Shown: in pieces, positions 1 through 12,230 of the stretch
Layout: the number at the start of each line of letters is the position of its first letter
How positions within the stretch are numbered: the first letter of the stretch is position 1
Assembly (NCBI RefSeq): GCF_036884655.1
Contig: NC_088331.1
Span: 14,275,001-14,339,000 of the forward strand
Length of the DNA: 64,000 bases
Direction of reading: 5' to 3'
Source: Musa acuminata AAA Group
Lineage: Eukaryota > Streptophyta > Magnoliopsida > Zingiberales > Musaceae
Made by a program: the position numbers and the translations under genes
Notes under the pieces: generated by a model
Databases searched by the model: none
What the model was told of the DNA's origin: nothing
What the model saw: only the letters and a program-made list of their open reading frames with translations

Positions 1-1803
1 ACTAAGTTTCTAAATATTTTTTATAGTTATTTTTATATCATACTTTCATTCAAACCTACCTATTCATTTGTTTTGATTAATGCAATATTCATAGTCACAT
101 CCTTTTTAATTTGATCTAAAGCTATAATAGTAGCGTATATGATTCATCCAATCTCAATATAAATATAGATTAGGATGCAATATTATTAGAATATGATTTG
201 TATTTATCTGTCTAAATCTGTAGGTAATCTCTCTCAGCTCTGATCATGATTGATAATTTAATTCTTATTTTATTTTTTAAAAAATATCCGATTATTCTAG
301 AATATCTTCAAGTAAATATATTTTTTCTCAAATATCCCGGAAAATATATGTATATTTCCACTTCCAATAACACAAAAGAGTGTATGTGACACTAAAATTG
401 TTTCTCAATGGATTTATATTAATACAGACAAAATTAACTTTCTAAATTCATTTAGCTAAAAAGATTCTTTCGTCAAAAAGTTGTTATTGTTTGTGAATAT
501 TATAAAAGCAATTAACTATATAATGGAATCATTATAGAAATACTACGTTGTAAGACGGTCTATAATGGAACAATAAACGCTTCAAGGGAAGCGTTACAAT
601 TATTATAACGGACCACGGCATATCCGATATAGCAGTCCGCTGCGAGCACGTCGCAAGCTGCGGGTGGTGGGTGACCGCCGGGTAGCCCCGTTCGCTTACC
701 CCGCCCGACCCCAGATTGCGGGGCCCACAAGGACGACGATTATTCGTTCAGCGTGGGCCTCACGGTGGGTCGTATCCACGTGCGGCGGGCGGTCCTCGCG
801 CCTCCGACGAGCCCTCTTCCGACATTAACGACAAGGCTTGGGGGCATTTCCGTCAGAAAGCTAGCAGTCCCTGTGGACGGTGTGGATCTGTTGGTGGTAC
901 CCATCGACGGCTGAGATCGTCTTTTGCTCCTCTCCCGTGTTGACTCCATACCTATAACTCCTGCCTTTTCCTCGCCCAAATAAACGAGCACTCGAGTCAG
1001 TATTTGATCAACCGGGCCCCATATTTTTCCCTCAAGTCAGTATACGGGTAGAGGGAGAGGGAGACAAATGATGTGTGAAATAACCTAAAACAAATTTTGC
1101 GGATAAAATATAGCTTAAAACCCAAAGTCCGACGTTCAAGTAAACCGACACCCACTCACGTCTACCACCTTGGCCCACCCCCTAATCCATTCATTACACG
1201 GGTACACGATTGGGAAAACGTATTTGTTGTGCAAATAAGATATTGATTATTAGAAGCGTTTTCCTGGAGGCGAATACTATGGGGAAGTGTGCGTGTGTCC
1301 GACAGCGAACGACTTCGGTCGAGACTCGTAAGGAGACATTGCGATGGGAACAAAAGCCACTATTTTCTTCTCTTTGAATTCCAATAGCTTTTCCTTCGAT
1401 TGAAGTTCGAAGCCCGAAGAGTGAAAAAGTGCGAGTGACAAGTTTTTGTTTTGTTGCCAAAAATTTATCAATTAGCCTCTCTCTCCTCTCCCTTTTAGGG
1501 GCTTGCGAGATTCTTGGGAAGCTCGGTATGGAGATCTCCAAGAACGAGAGCTTCCCCGAGCTCGGATAAGTTTCTGGGACCACGAGAGTTGTGTTCTTTG
1601 TCGACGAATTCTTGCGGCTAAGGCTGCTTCTTTTTGTATGCTATCGTTAGCTTCTGGTGTCGACTATGCTTCGGCTATTAGTGGCTTGATGAGTCTTGAA
1701 GCTGTGGTTTTCCGTTTATTTGGCAGGTAGTTCTTCTTACTGTTTCGGATGGGAGAGTGAGTACCGTTTCAGGTGAGAAAATGATTGAATTGGCAGAGAT
1801 AAG
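1..1803. other. Upstream region of the ARF pseudogene, no gene seen
   Basis: AT-rich to about 590, then a GC-rich patch (about 600-1000), then mixed sequence leading into the first ARF coding exon. Short ORFs on both strands in the GC-rich patch look like compositional shadows and match no family I recognise. The stretch from about 1350 to 1803 is the likely former promoter and 5' UTR of the ARF gene, judged from position only. Confidence 0.5.
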
Positions 1804-4800
1804 ATGAAGCTTTCTACTGTTGGTATCAGCCAGCAAGCACCAGAAGGTGATCTTTCTGTGTTGCCTTTGATCTTGCTTCTGTTCTTAGCCTCCGCCGTAT
1901 AAGAATGCAGATTGCTTTTTGAATGTTGAATTAGGGGAGGAGAAGAGATGCTTGGATTCGGAGCTCTGGCACGCCTCGCCGGGCCGCTGGTGTCCTTGCC
2001 CACAGCTGGAACTCGAGTAGTCTATTTTCCTCAGGGTCACAGTGAGCAGGTGAAAGATTGAATCTTTGATGCGTTTCCTTAAGATATGCATGTTCTGTGC
2101 GTTTTCTGTTTAATGATTGGTGGTCGGTTTTAATCAAGGTGGCTGCATCGACGAACAAGGAAGTAGAGAGCCATTTTCCCAATTACCCAAGCTTACTGCC
2201 ATAGTTGCTTTGCCGGCTCCATAACGTGACTTTGCGCGTTCGTTCTTTCACAGATTTTTTTTGGTCTAGATGACTTAACGTGGTCAAATTTAGATTCCTG
2301 TGGCTGTAAAAATTGCAGGCAGATGTGGAAACAGATGAAGTTTATGCTCAGATGACGTTGCAACCTCTGAGTCCGGTAATTTTGATTCGAAAATTGATTG
2401 TTTACTAGCCACTGTATTGTATTTTCCTATAAGAAACTCCAGAAGACTCAGATATTGGCTACAGGAAGAGCAGAAAGTCACTTATTTTCCCAGTGAGATG
2501 GGTTTTGCGAGCAAGCAACCCACAAATTATTTCTGCAAGATTCTGACAGCAAGTGATACAAGTACCCATGGAGGGTTCTCTATACCTCGTCGTGCAGCTG
2601 AAAAAGTCTTCCCTCCTCTGGTGCGATGGCCATGAACAAGTTGTATTATTTTCTCATGGAATTTTTTTGAACACCATGAATAGGAGTTGGTGATCACTGC
2701 TGTTTCATTGGTGTTAGGATTTCTCTCAGCAGCCGCCGGTGCAGGAGCTTATTGCTCGTGACCTTTATGATGTTGAATGGAAGTTCAGGCACATTTTTCG
2801 AGGTGATTGAACCTACTCTAGATGCTATATAATTTTTGCATTTCATAATTCTATTGGCAGGCTTAGTTGTATTGGGAGAAATGCATTGTAAATTAAGGAA
2901 AAAATGAATCATGTTCAACCAATACTTTTACTGCATATATAACATATTGATCATTCATAACTAGTGCTAATATAATTGCCAGTTTTGTCCTTTATCAACC
3001 CCTCCTGAATTGGGCAACAATCATTTCTTGATTAAGCCAAAACAGGTACTAGTTCATGGAAGCTTAATTTAAGTTGTTTATACTTGATGTAAATTGGGAT
3101 TCCTATTGCTTTTAGTTTGGGATTGTTCATTAGTTTTTGGTCAACTTTGGAAAGATATTATTAAATGGGTCCTAACCTTCTCATCCTTGGATTAGAATTG
3201 GTACACATCCCACTTTATGTTCTAATAAAGGACCAGAAATTACCTTTAGAAAAGATACCTTTGACGCTTTCAAGCTTGTTGATGCAGGGTCCATTAGAGT
3301 TGGCCAGAAATTTGATTATAAGCATGCTGAATCAAGAAAATTGAAGTTTGGTCACACTATTTTTTGTGTTATAAAAATTGTCGAAAATTATCGAATTCTT
3401 GAATCTGACAATCCATAAACCAACTATGTCAGCTCTATAGTTTGGAGACTGACTTTGTTTTGTAGGATGAAAATGAGATAAATGGCAAGTGATTTATTAT
3501 CCCAAACTACCAACAGAGTTGAAACTTCAAAGAGTGAGTAAAGACTTTGTGATGGAATTGCTTCACTCATCAAATTGTGATATATTCTTCAAATATTGAA
3601 GAGGTCTGTTGCTTGAGAACTTCTATAAGCATAAGCATGAAGAAGGAGAAAAGCTGTTGTCAAAACTATCTCAGATACCTTTTAATTATAATATTGGTCA
3701 TACATAACTGCTGCAAATGAGTCAATTTGCAACTTATAGTTCTGTGGGGATCCTTTTATCATGTCCCCGTAAACACTTTAAACTAACACAACTATAATTA
3801 ATAATAAGCAAGAAACTAGCAATAATGTAGCTAAGTAAAGGAGAGTGCACTTCACATATTGACAGAACAAACAATTACTTCTAAATCAAGGGTTGGATAT
3901 GTGCAGAATAAAAACCTTCCTTTGATTCATCTTTTAAGAGCATCTGTTGATTGGATCTGAACCTAGGATGCCTTTCCATAGTTTCAATTGGTCAAAATAA
4001 TGCCTTTGGATATTGAAAGTTTGAAAGAATAGTTCGATTCCTTAGATCCACAACACTTTCATTATTGATCCTTATTGTACTTGAATCAATCTTTAACAAT
4101 GTTGTATCACTTAACTTGAAGGGATTATATTTTTTTGAAAAATCTGGTATTACCGTACAAGCATGTGACCTGAATATTTTTGTACATTGATAGTTTGGTT
4201 GAAAAAGTTAAGAATTTAAATCTTAAACATTCCAACTGACTTTGTGTTCAGGTAACGGATATCCCCTTTATGTGTCTTGAATGCCATAAGATTCCAGTGT
4301 CTTATCATCATAACATTTCCTTACTCTTGTTTGCAAAAAAGTCTGACAATGCTTCCATGAAAGGTATTTTGAGTGCAATTTTTATGATTTTGATGATAAA
4401 CCAATCAAATTTCTCCTTTTGAAACTTTCTTAATGTGCTATGTCACTTGATAATCTCTAATCTCCTTGTCATGATACTTCATCATACTACTGTGTCAAAT
4501 CAACCACAATATAAAATCAAGCATATGCTAATCTTCTCTCTTTAGCTTGATGCATGCACTTGCTCTTTGCACCTGGGAACTGCCTCAGAAGTGTCAGCAG
4601 ATAATCCAGAGAATCATGCTGCAATGGAGATCTCTTATTTTGAATCTTGCTGTTGCTTTATTATTCTTTTAGTTGGCCCTTTCGAAGTGCATGACATTGC
4701 CCAATCGGTTCACTTTAACTATAGCTCAACTCATCATTTAGATCCTCTCCTTTACCATTTTTAAAATTTCACCATCTCCATAATCTCTAACTGTTTCTCC

Positions 4801-6590
4801 TGTTAAATTTGCACATGCTGCAGACCTTGCAATCAAACTTTGTGATTGTTTGAAAGAGTTGAATGAAAGTTTGTGATAGTTTTATGAATAATTTGCTCAT
4901 TAGTAGAAGGCTTTAATATCATCATTCAGATGAGAAAAGCTAAAACTATTTTGAGCAAGTCATGAAGGCAACTACAAATTCATTCTAACAGTTGAAGACT
5001 CTAGTTTCTTTGTTTCTATTTCTATCTATAACAATTGAAACATCATTGGAATTTTATTATAGATCATTTCCCTGATCACAGGTCAACCAAAAAGGCATCT
5101 CCTTACTACAGGCTGGAGTGTGTTTGTCAGTGCCAAGAGACTTGTCGCTGGGGATTCTGTTCTTTTTATTTGGTTAACTTGATTTCTTTTACCTCTTCTT
5201 CCATGTTTAATGTGACAAAAAAATGAAAAATCCATCTCCATTTCTTTCATTGAATGCATTTTTTTTATTTTGATTTTGATTTCCTTCTCAGGAATGAAAA
5301 GAACCAGCTTTTGTTGGGAATAAGACGCACTAATCAACCACAAACTTCAGCATCATCATCACTGGTTTTATCAAGTGACAGCATGCATATAGGACTCTTT
5401 GCTGCAGCAGCTCATGCTGCTGCCACAAATAGTCGTTTTACCATATTTTATAATCCAAGGTAGCAGTTGTCATTACAATATATTCTGTTGGTCGCTATCG
5501 CTTTTTTGGTTGGAATTGTTGCAGGGCCAGCCCATCAGAGTTTGTTATACCTCTTTCAAAGTACACTAAAGCTGTATTCCACACATGTGTATCAATTGGG
5601 ATGCGATTTCGTATGCTTTTTGAGACCGAGGAATCAAGCATTCGTAGGTAATGTAACAACATTTGCCAAAATACTTGAATTAACCATTGCCTTCCTTAAT
5701 GTCTCTCTTTTGTGGTTAGAATAAGAATATCTATATAAATTATTACTTCATATGCTAAGTCCTCTTATGTGATTGCATTAAGATATCTAATTTGTGTTGT
5801 ATGGGGCAGCCAATTCTTGTTTGACACATCTAATTTTCTATTTATTATTCATGTTGACTGAAGGTACATGGGAACAATTACTGGCATAAGTGTCTTGGAT
5901 CCTGTACGTTGGCCGACTTCTCATTGGAAAACAGTCCAGGTAAATATCTGCAGTGAAGATGTATTTTATTATATGTAGATACATGTCCTTGAAATTAATT
6001 ATGGAGGTTCTTTATATAAAAAATCATGCTCAACAAAGACGATCTATGATTTGATACCTCCATGCTCCTTCATGATCGATTCTAAGGTAGATTGAGGCCT
6101 CAATCCCTCTGATAAGGCTCTAGCATGTCTCCCATTTTATTTATTTGTACATGTAGACAGACACATTTACTTGTGTCACCCTAGTGTAATGGTCATTGAT
6201 GAAGATTTGTTTATCTTTGAGGTTTTAACTGAAGCAATTAATATCTTAGTGCTACATTTTGTTAGAAATGCAAATCTACTAAGAGTTAGTGAAATGAAGT
6301 GGCTGATCTATGACTGTGGTGATATTAGAAGATCAACAAGCTTAAGTTGATCTTAGTTTTACTTACTGTATATTACTTATTTTTCTCTGAAAACCTGCCT
6401 TAAAAGAGTCTTATGAGGGTTAAATAGGTCAATAGGGTATGTTTACAAGGTGATACTTACCATCCTGCCATTCTTGTTTCTTTGTGTGAAGCTTAGTAGG
6501 TTGGAACTCATAAGTTTTACATACATTTTTGGGGTGCTTGTGCTCATATTATTTTTGCTGACTCAGCATTAGTAAGATGATTGCATAGAT

Positions 6591-6683
6591 CAAGGTCTGC
6601 CATACCGAAGCGTACCACCCATACCGGGCGGTACGTACCGGTCCGACAGGTTACCGGTACGCGGACCGTCCGGTACCGCTACA
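6591..6683. mobile_element. Fragment of the GTACCG-rich hAT-type MITE
   Basis: Begins CAAGGTCTGCCATACCG, the same terminal motif as the complete copies at 6935 and 45934, and continues with the shared GGGCGGTACGTACCGGTCCGA block. It then stops abruptly, so the other terminus is missing. It lies in an intron of the ARF pseudogene, 250 bp before the complete copy. A 21-22 bp direct repeat (AATGTAGGTATTTTTTATGG) follows at about 6692 and again near 6804. Confidence 0.7.
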
Positions 6684-6934
6684 ACACAAGAATGTAGGTA
6701 TTTTTTATGGTGAGTTGGACTCTGCTACTGTAATATTTTTTTCTAATTTTTGAATAATACAAATGGTACAATAATTTAGTATTCCTTGTTAGCTAGTCTG
6801 TAGAATGTAGGTATTTTTTATGGTATTCAAGTTGCTGCAACAACACAAAAAGATGTCTTCGTGAACTAATATGACATTTTAGTAACTACAGGTTGGCTGG
6901 GATGAAGCCACGGAAGGTAAAAGACAGTGTAGAG

Positions 6935-7214
6935 CAAGGTTCACAATACCGTACCGTACCGGTGTTTCGATCTGGGCTCGGTACCGGTACGGTACGGTGT
7001 ACCAAGCAGTACACCCAGGTGTACCGAGCGGTATACTTAGGGGAGCCTGTAGCATTGCTACAGTGCATTGCTACAGTATACTGGTGCACCGTGCTGCTAC
7101 TATAATAGTGCGCTGCAACAGTACTGTAACGTTGTAGTGCTACAGTGCACTGCTACAGTCGGACCGGTACATACCGCCCATACCGGGCGGTACGATTTGG
7201 TATGGTAGACTATG
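6935..7214. mobile_element. Complete hAT-type MITE inside an ARF exon
   Basis: A 280-bp non-coding element with perfect 8-bp flanking duplications GTGTAGAG at 6927-6934 and 7215-7222. Its ends are CAAGGTTCACAATACCG and, on the opposite strand, CATAGTCTACCATACC: imperfect terminal inverted repeats. The interior is rich in GTACCG palindromes and CTACAGTG repeats. Removing the element plus one duplication rejoins an uninterrupted ARF exon (VGWDEATEGKRQ, then [13 protein letters not shown]). The inserted length, 288 bp, is a multiple of three, but it introduces an in-frame TAG at 7135-7137. The 8-bp duplication and CA-rich ends indicate the hAT superfamily. The element encodes no transposase, so it was mobilised in trans. 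Confidence 0.92.
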
Positions 7215-9013
7215 GTGTAGAGTATCACTGTGGGAAATTGAGCCTTTAACTACCTTTCCCATGTATCCATCATTGTTTCCGATTGGCAGATCTTGGCATC
7301 CTGGAGCATCCTTTCCTTGTGGTATGTTCTCATGCATGTATTTTGATCTAACTCTATGATACCTTGGTCAGCCTTGTCAGGGTCTCTCGAAGGTGAACAA
7401 CAAAATGGAGATGCAGATTCATATGATGACCTTTATTATCTTTCCTTTCTGTTATTCAATTATCTGACTGAAAAAAATTGCTTAGGAACTCTTAAGTTTG
7501 TGAAACTATTGTTAATATAACATTATGTAGCTCTTGGTAATGTAACAGATACTGTAGCTACTTCAAATATAATAAATTTCAAGGATAAGTCAATTCTTGC
7601 ATATTATATGTTAATGATAAGGGTTATATCTTTTTCAAAATGTAAAATAAAATCTGAACATTTTATTTGGAACTTCTTACATTCTAGTTTATTTACCTTT
7701 GCATTTCAGACATCAAAGAAAATGAGCTAAATGCTTTAATGTGGTCAAGAGGCCTTGCTGCTGAACGAGGCATGTGTTCATTGAATCTCTCATCACTAGG
7801 TATGGGCCCTTGGGTCCAACATAAGCATGAACCATTGCTGCCGGGAAGTGAGTTCAATAAGTACCAAGCCATTTCCCATGTAGCTTTGCAGGATGTACGA
7901 TATTGGGATATTCTGAAGCTGCAATTTCTGCAAAATCAACAACCTATTCAATTTCTTCCACAGTCCTATGCATCCAGCTCATTGCTGCAGCATCGAGATT
8001 GTCAGCAGACTAAGCAGCAGATTGTGAATTCTCAATCACAATGCGTAACAGAACCAGTTTTATATGAGCAGTGGCAGCCACCCCAAAATAAGCAGCAAAA
8101 GCAGCAGGTTGAAGGAGCACATGCTAACACACAGGCATTCCCAATGCATAGCAATCATGTGCAACAGCAGTCTCATTTTCCTCCTTCATTGTTTGAAAGT
8201 TCATCCATTCATAACTCAAGCTTAGGTTTCTCATCAATTCCTACGGCAAGTTCCGTTCAGGATATCTTAGGATTTGCTTATTGTGAAGAAAATGCTGGTG
8301 GTTCCAACTATTCACATCTTGGCCAATCCATGTTAAATCATCCTAATTGGCAATCATGGAAACCCAAGTTTACCAAGACACAACCAATTTCTTTTGATGA
8401 TGTAGCTCTGCTACCATCACTTCCTGCTAAGAACTGTACTGCAGGAAATGAAGTTTTCAGAGTTAACCTGATTAACACCCTGTTTAGTTTCGGCAAAGAT
8501 TCCTCCTCTTCGCCGACTAATGCAGTACCTAACCTAGGTATCGTCAATGATATGTCGAGTGTGCCATGTGTCGGTTAATTTTTCCATAATTCTCTGTATG
8601 GATATGTGGATGATTTATCTGGCTTATGAAAAAATGCAGAAGAGACTGATCTACAATCCCAATACTTTGTGTAGGTAAAGGCAAATCTTTCATTTTATGG
8701 AATGCTTCCTAACATATTGGTGTGGTACTTGCCAAGTTGAATGGTTGGTATATTGCTTTGTGGAAATTGTCATGATTTTTGTGCCAGTATAGTTCTATGT
8801 TGAAAAGCCCTTGCAACAGAACCACGAGCTAAGCAGTAGAAATGGTGAATATAGGTGTTCTTTGTTAATTGAAGGTTGTGTATTTTTCTTGCAGGTTTAC
8901 AAGTCGGGATCAGTTGGGAGGTCTCCGGACATCTCCCGGTTTAGCAATTATGATGAATTACGTGAGGAACTGGGACAGATGTTTGGTATTGAGGGTCTAT
9001 CAGAAGATCCTCT

Positions 9014-9034
9014 TAGATCAGGCTGGCAGCTTGT
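9014..9034 (+). promoter_or_regulatory. miR167 target site in the ARF pseudogene
   Basis: The sequence TAGATCAGGCTGGCAGCTTG plus T matches the known miR167 site of ARF6 and ARF8 transcripts, in the reading frame encoding RSGWQLV of the PB1-region exon. By hand alignment to miR167 as I remember it, 18 of 21 positions pair, with mismatches at miRNA positions 1, 2 and 14; this is the usual pattern for these ARFs. The site is unchanged although the gene is dead. Confidence 0.85.
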
Positions 9035-9085
9035 ATTTGTCGACAGGGAGACTGATGTGCTTCTCTTTGGAGATGACCCATGGGA

Positions 9086-10588
9086 GTAAGAAATTACTTA
9101 ACATTTTAATCATTTTTAGTTTAGAAATTACTGCACAGAGTTAGATGAATTTGCAATTCATTCTCTCAGTATACCCTATGTTTTAATGTTTCTATTATTA
9201 ACAGTAATCTCCATTTTTTATATGAACCAGCTTCTGTTGACTTTGTCTAGGTTGTTTCTTCTAGGAGGTTGTGTAAAAGGGTGAAATGTGCTTCCATTGA
9301 GAGCCTGCTTTGTAATAGCACAGACACTAGTGAAGACCAAATCAGGAAGCAAACACTTAGATGTCTTAATAGTGTATCATGGCTGTGAGGAAAGACTAAA
9401 AAACAGTAGTTCAAAGAATAAGGCTCCTGCATATGTGGGGTCTGGATAGGATCTTTGCAAGCCAAAAGACAAACCTTAGTCACCATTGCATAGCAGCAAC
9501 TTTACGGTGACATCAAGGCTTACTCTGTAAACAGGAAGACTGTCTGAGGATAATACAAGGAACTAAACAAACACACTCCTTGGAGGCAAGGACAGCTTTA
9601 CAATCAATAGTTTCTCGTTGGTGACTTATCTCACCCTTAAGTAATGTGGAAGTCATACTTCTATATCTGTAATTTGCTTGAACTAGCCTCTTTTGATAGA
9701 GGCATGTCTCCAAGCCTTGAATCAAGCAAGGCATGCCTCTTTTGGTAGAGGCATGTCTCCAAATCTTGAATCAAGTGAATCCATAGTATGCATATTAACC
9801 TCTTAATTTTCGAACCAAAATTTTAGGACTTTTTCTATATTAATTCTGAAATTAATGCAGAGATATTTATGAGCTATATTGGCAAACTCAATGAGTGAGA
9901 AATCCAAAGCATTTTATAGAGTTCAATTTGAAGTTTTTTAAGGAAGTTACCTTCATTTTTCTTTATAAAGGTCATGGTGGTTGTTATACTTGAGAATTAA
10001 GAAAATTATTATCACATTTAAGACTTGATAGGTCACTTTTTTAGTTATTCTGTAAGTATTTAATATTTTTTACATTTTTATTTCTGATCTTGAAAATGGT
10101 GAAGAATCAATGCGTTGAGAATCACTAGGCTTAGAGAGTTGTTCCAAGGTATTTTTTTCTCATACAATTTTGTATCTTGTTGATGGATTCCTTATGGTGG
10201 TGAGTTCCTAGGCTTTCATTTTTAGTTAGGTTCCTATGGTGGTGATATCTATATCTCTGAGATGTTTTACTTGGTTGGTGAGTTTGTTTATCTTATTTTT
10301 AATCATTTTAGTTCTTTTTTTTTTTCCGTCATCATCTTTTCTTCTAAGTTTGTCTCTTTGGTGATATTCAAGATTGTATTACTCAATTGCATAGTGGGCC
10401 ATCTCTTTTATTTTATTTTGTTTTCTCCATGATCTGGATTACTTGATAGAAAGGAAAAAGATTGCAAGAATTTATTTATCCTTTTGCAAATGGAGACATA
10501 TTTTTCTTATATTCTTTTGCAAATGAAGTTAAAGTCACTCATTCATCTTTCTGACTTGGGTGTGACCAAGAAAAAATATTCCTCTCAG
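9086..10588. other. ARF intron, anonymous part
   Basis: Start of the intron that follows the PB1 exon; the next recognised exon begins at 19344. Apart from the 49-bp tandem repeat near 9.7 kb I see no gene, only AT-rich sequence with short spurious ORFs. Confidence 0.6.
9687..9777. repeat. Two-copy 49-bp tandem repeat
   Basis: The block CCTCTTTTGATAGAGGCATG...AATCAAGC starting at 9687 recurs at 9736 with a few changes (TTTTGG for TTTTGA, AAATC for AAGCC). It lies inside the enlarged ARF intron and has no coding content. Confidence 0.75.
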
Positions 10589-11343
10589 GTTCAAATGGTC
10601 TCATAAAACAAAGACTAAGAAGTATGTGCTCATATTCGAGTACTAGAGAACATAACCAGTAAGATGTTGAAGTCCAAATTTGAAAGGAAAATTCTTGATT
10701 TGAACTATGTCATGTTGAAGTCCATTATCACCTGTATTCAAATTTGTCTCATTTGCCTATGTTTACTTGTAGCGACCGTACATGCAAGTGAAGCTTTATT
10801 GTCGAGGCTTTTTCTTTTTTATTGAAGTTTGGGCTTAGAGTGGAAGGAGAGTGTTTTGAATAGGTCCATCACCTGATAAATCACTTATTTTGATATTAGA
10901 AAGAAGCCCTTCTATAATATTTCTGTTAAGAGATTTGTTATCTATTATAGATCACTTTTCTTCAGTAATTCTGAAATTTAGAAACTGTTTAAAGGGTCAA
11001 TTTATTTAGTGACGGAAGTCAACCTTCTAGTTGCATATTGAGTATCTTGTCCTTGTTTGTTACTGATGCTTATGTGCCATGGATTTTTCTGTGGTACCAC
11101 TCACTATATGTTAGAGGTTGGCTTGAGGATGACCTAGCTATGCATTGGCATGAGTTAGTTTAGCATTAAAAAAATTTTATATACGGATTGTGTTGCATTT
11201 TAGAGCAAGTCCATCATAGTAAATTTACATAAAAGATCATATCCTTTTCTTTGTTCTTATCTACACCTGTCAATACTTCTTTATTGTGTGGGCTGACATA
11301 CTTTGGTGCCTAGGTCAGTAGTTGGTGCTTCACTCTCTTGTTT
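10589..11343 (+). repeat. Left copy of 0.76-kb direct repeat flanking the Sirevirus-like remnant
   Basis: Starts GTTCAAATGGTCTCATAAAA and ends CACTCTCTTGTTT. It is nearly the same as 16096-16862, with scattered substitutions (a few percent by eye) and about 12 bases missing after GGTCCATCA. It has no coding content and no TG...CA ends, so it does not look like an LTR. Gag sequence of the retroelement begins directly at its right edge. Confidence 0.88.
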
Positions 11344-12230
11344 GAGGGCTTTTCTATTATTCGTCCTCCCATGTTCAATGGGACGGACTACACTTATTGG
11401 AAAACTCGGATGAGAGTTTTCTTGTTTTCTATGGATTTGAATTTATGGAATATTATCGAAAGCAGTTTTCAAAAGTCTTATACTCCAATGAACGAATGGA
11501 ATGATTTGGAGAAGAAAACTTTTTCTTTAAATACTCGAGCTATGAATGCTCTATTTTGCGCCTTAGATAAAAATGAATTTAATCGGGTTTCTACTTGTGA
11601 AACGACTTTTGACATTTAACACACACTTGAAATCACACATGAAGGCACTAGTAGAGTTAAAGACTCTAAAATAAATATTTTGATGCATGATTTTGAGTTG
11701 TTTCGTATGAAACCAAGTGAAACTATTGGTGACATGTACACCCGTTTTACGAATGTCGTTAATAGTTTAAAAGCTCTTGGCAAATGTTTTTCGAATTTTG
11801 AACTTGTTAATAAAGTTTTACGATCGTTTTCTAAAAATTGGGATTCGAAAATAACCACTATTCAAGAATCTAAGAACTTGAACCATTTTCCACTCGAAGA
11901 ACTTATTGGGTCTTTAATGACCTATGAAATGAATTGTATGACACATATTGAACTTGAGAAAACCTTCCAAAGAACAGAAAAATTTTGACACTTAGAACAA
12001 ATGAAGACCACTTGAGCGAAAGCTCAAGTGATGATGACTTTGAACTCTTGACTATAAAGCTTAAAAAATTCTTAAAACAAGAATATAAGAACAAAAATAA
12101 AAGGAATGCGCAACTATTTGCTATGAACGCAAGAAGAAGGAAGCACTTTGGGACAAAACGAGTACCTCCAAAGACGAGGAGCAAATCGATGAAGACAAAG
12201 TGGCGAACTTCGCTTTGATGACTCTCGACG
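11344..12230 (+). pseudogene. Copia gag remnant
   Basis: Encodes a retrotransposon gag domain (MFNGTDYTYWKTRMRVFLF, later FNRVSTCETTFDI) closely related to the better copy at 36233. A TAA at 11617-11619 replaces the Trp codon seen in that copy, after which the same frame continues through HEGTSRVKDSK and MKPSETIGDMYTRF. A frameshift lies near 11985. No zinc knuckle is readable. The first residues are cut off at the junction with the direct repeat. Confidence 0.85.

Noticed and set aside
716..991. Overlapping ORFs on both strands in the GC-rich patch
   Set aside because: They are a composition effect, with no family similarity and no splice or start context.
1071..1338. GAGACA hexamers (1071, 1333) as auxin response elements of the ARF promoter
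   Set aside because: Isolated hexamers are expected by chance at this frequency, there is no paired or inverted arrangement, and the gene is dead.
1973..1980. The ARF frameshift as a mere sequencing error
   Set aside because: It cannot be excluded for this base alone, but the other lesions (stops, MITE in exon) independently show that the gene is broken.
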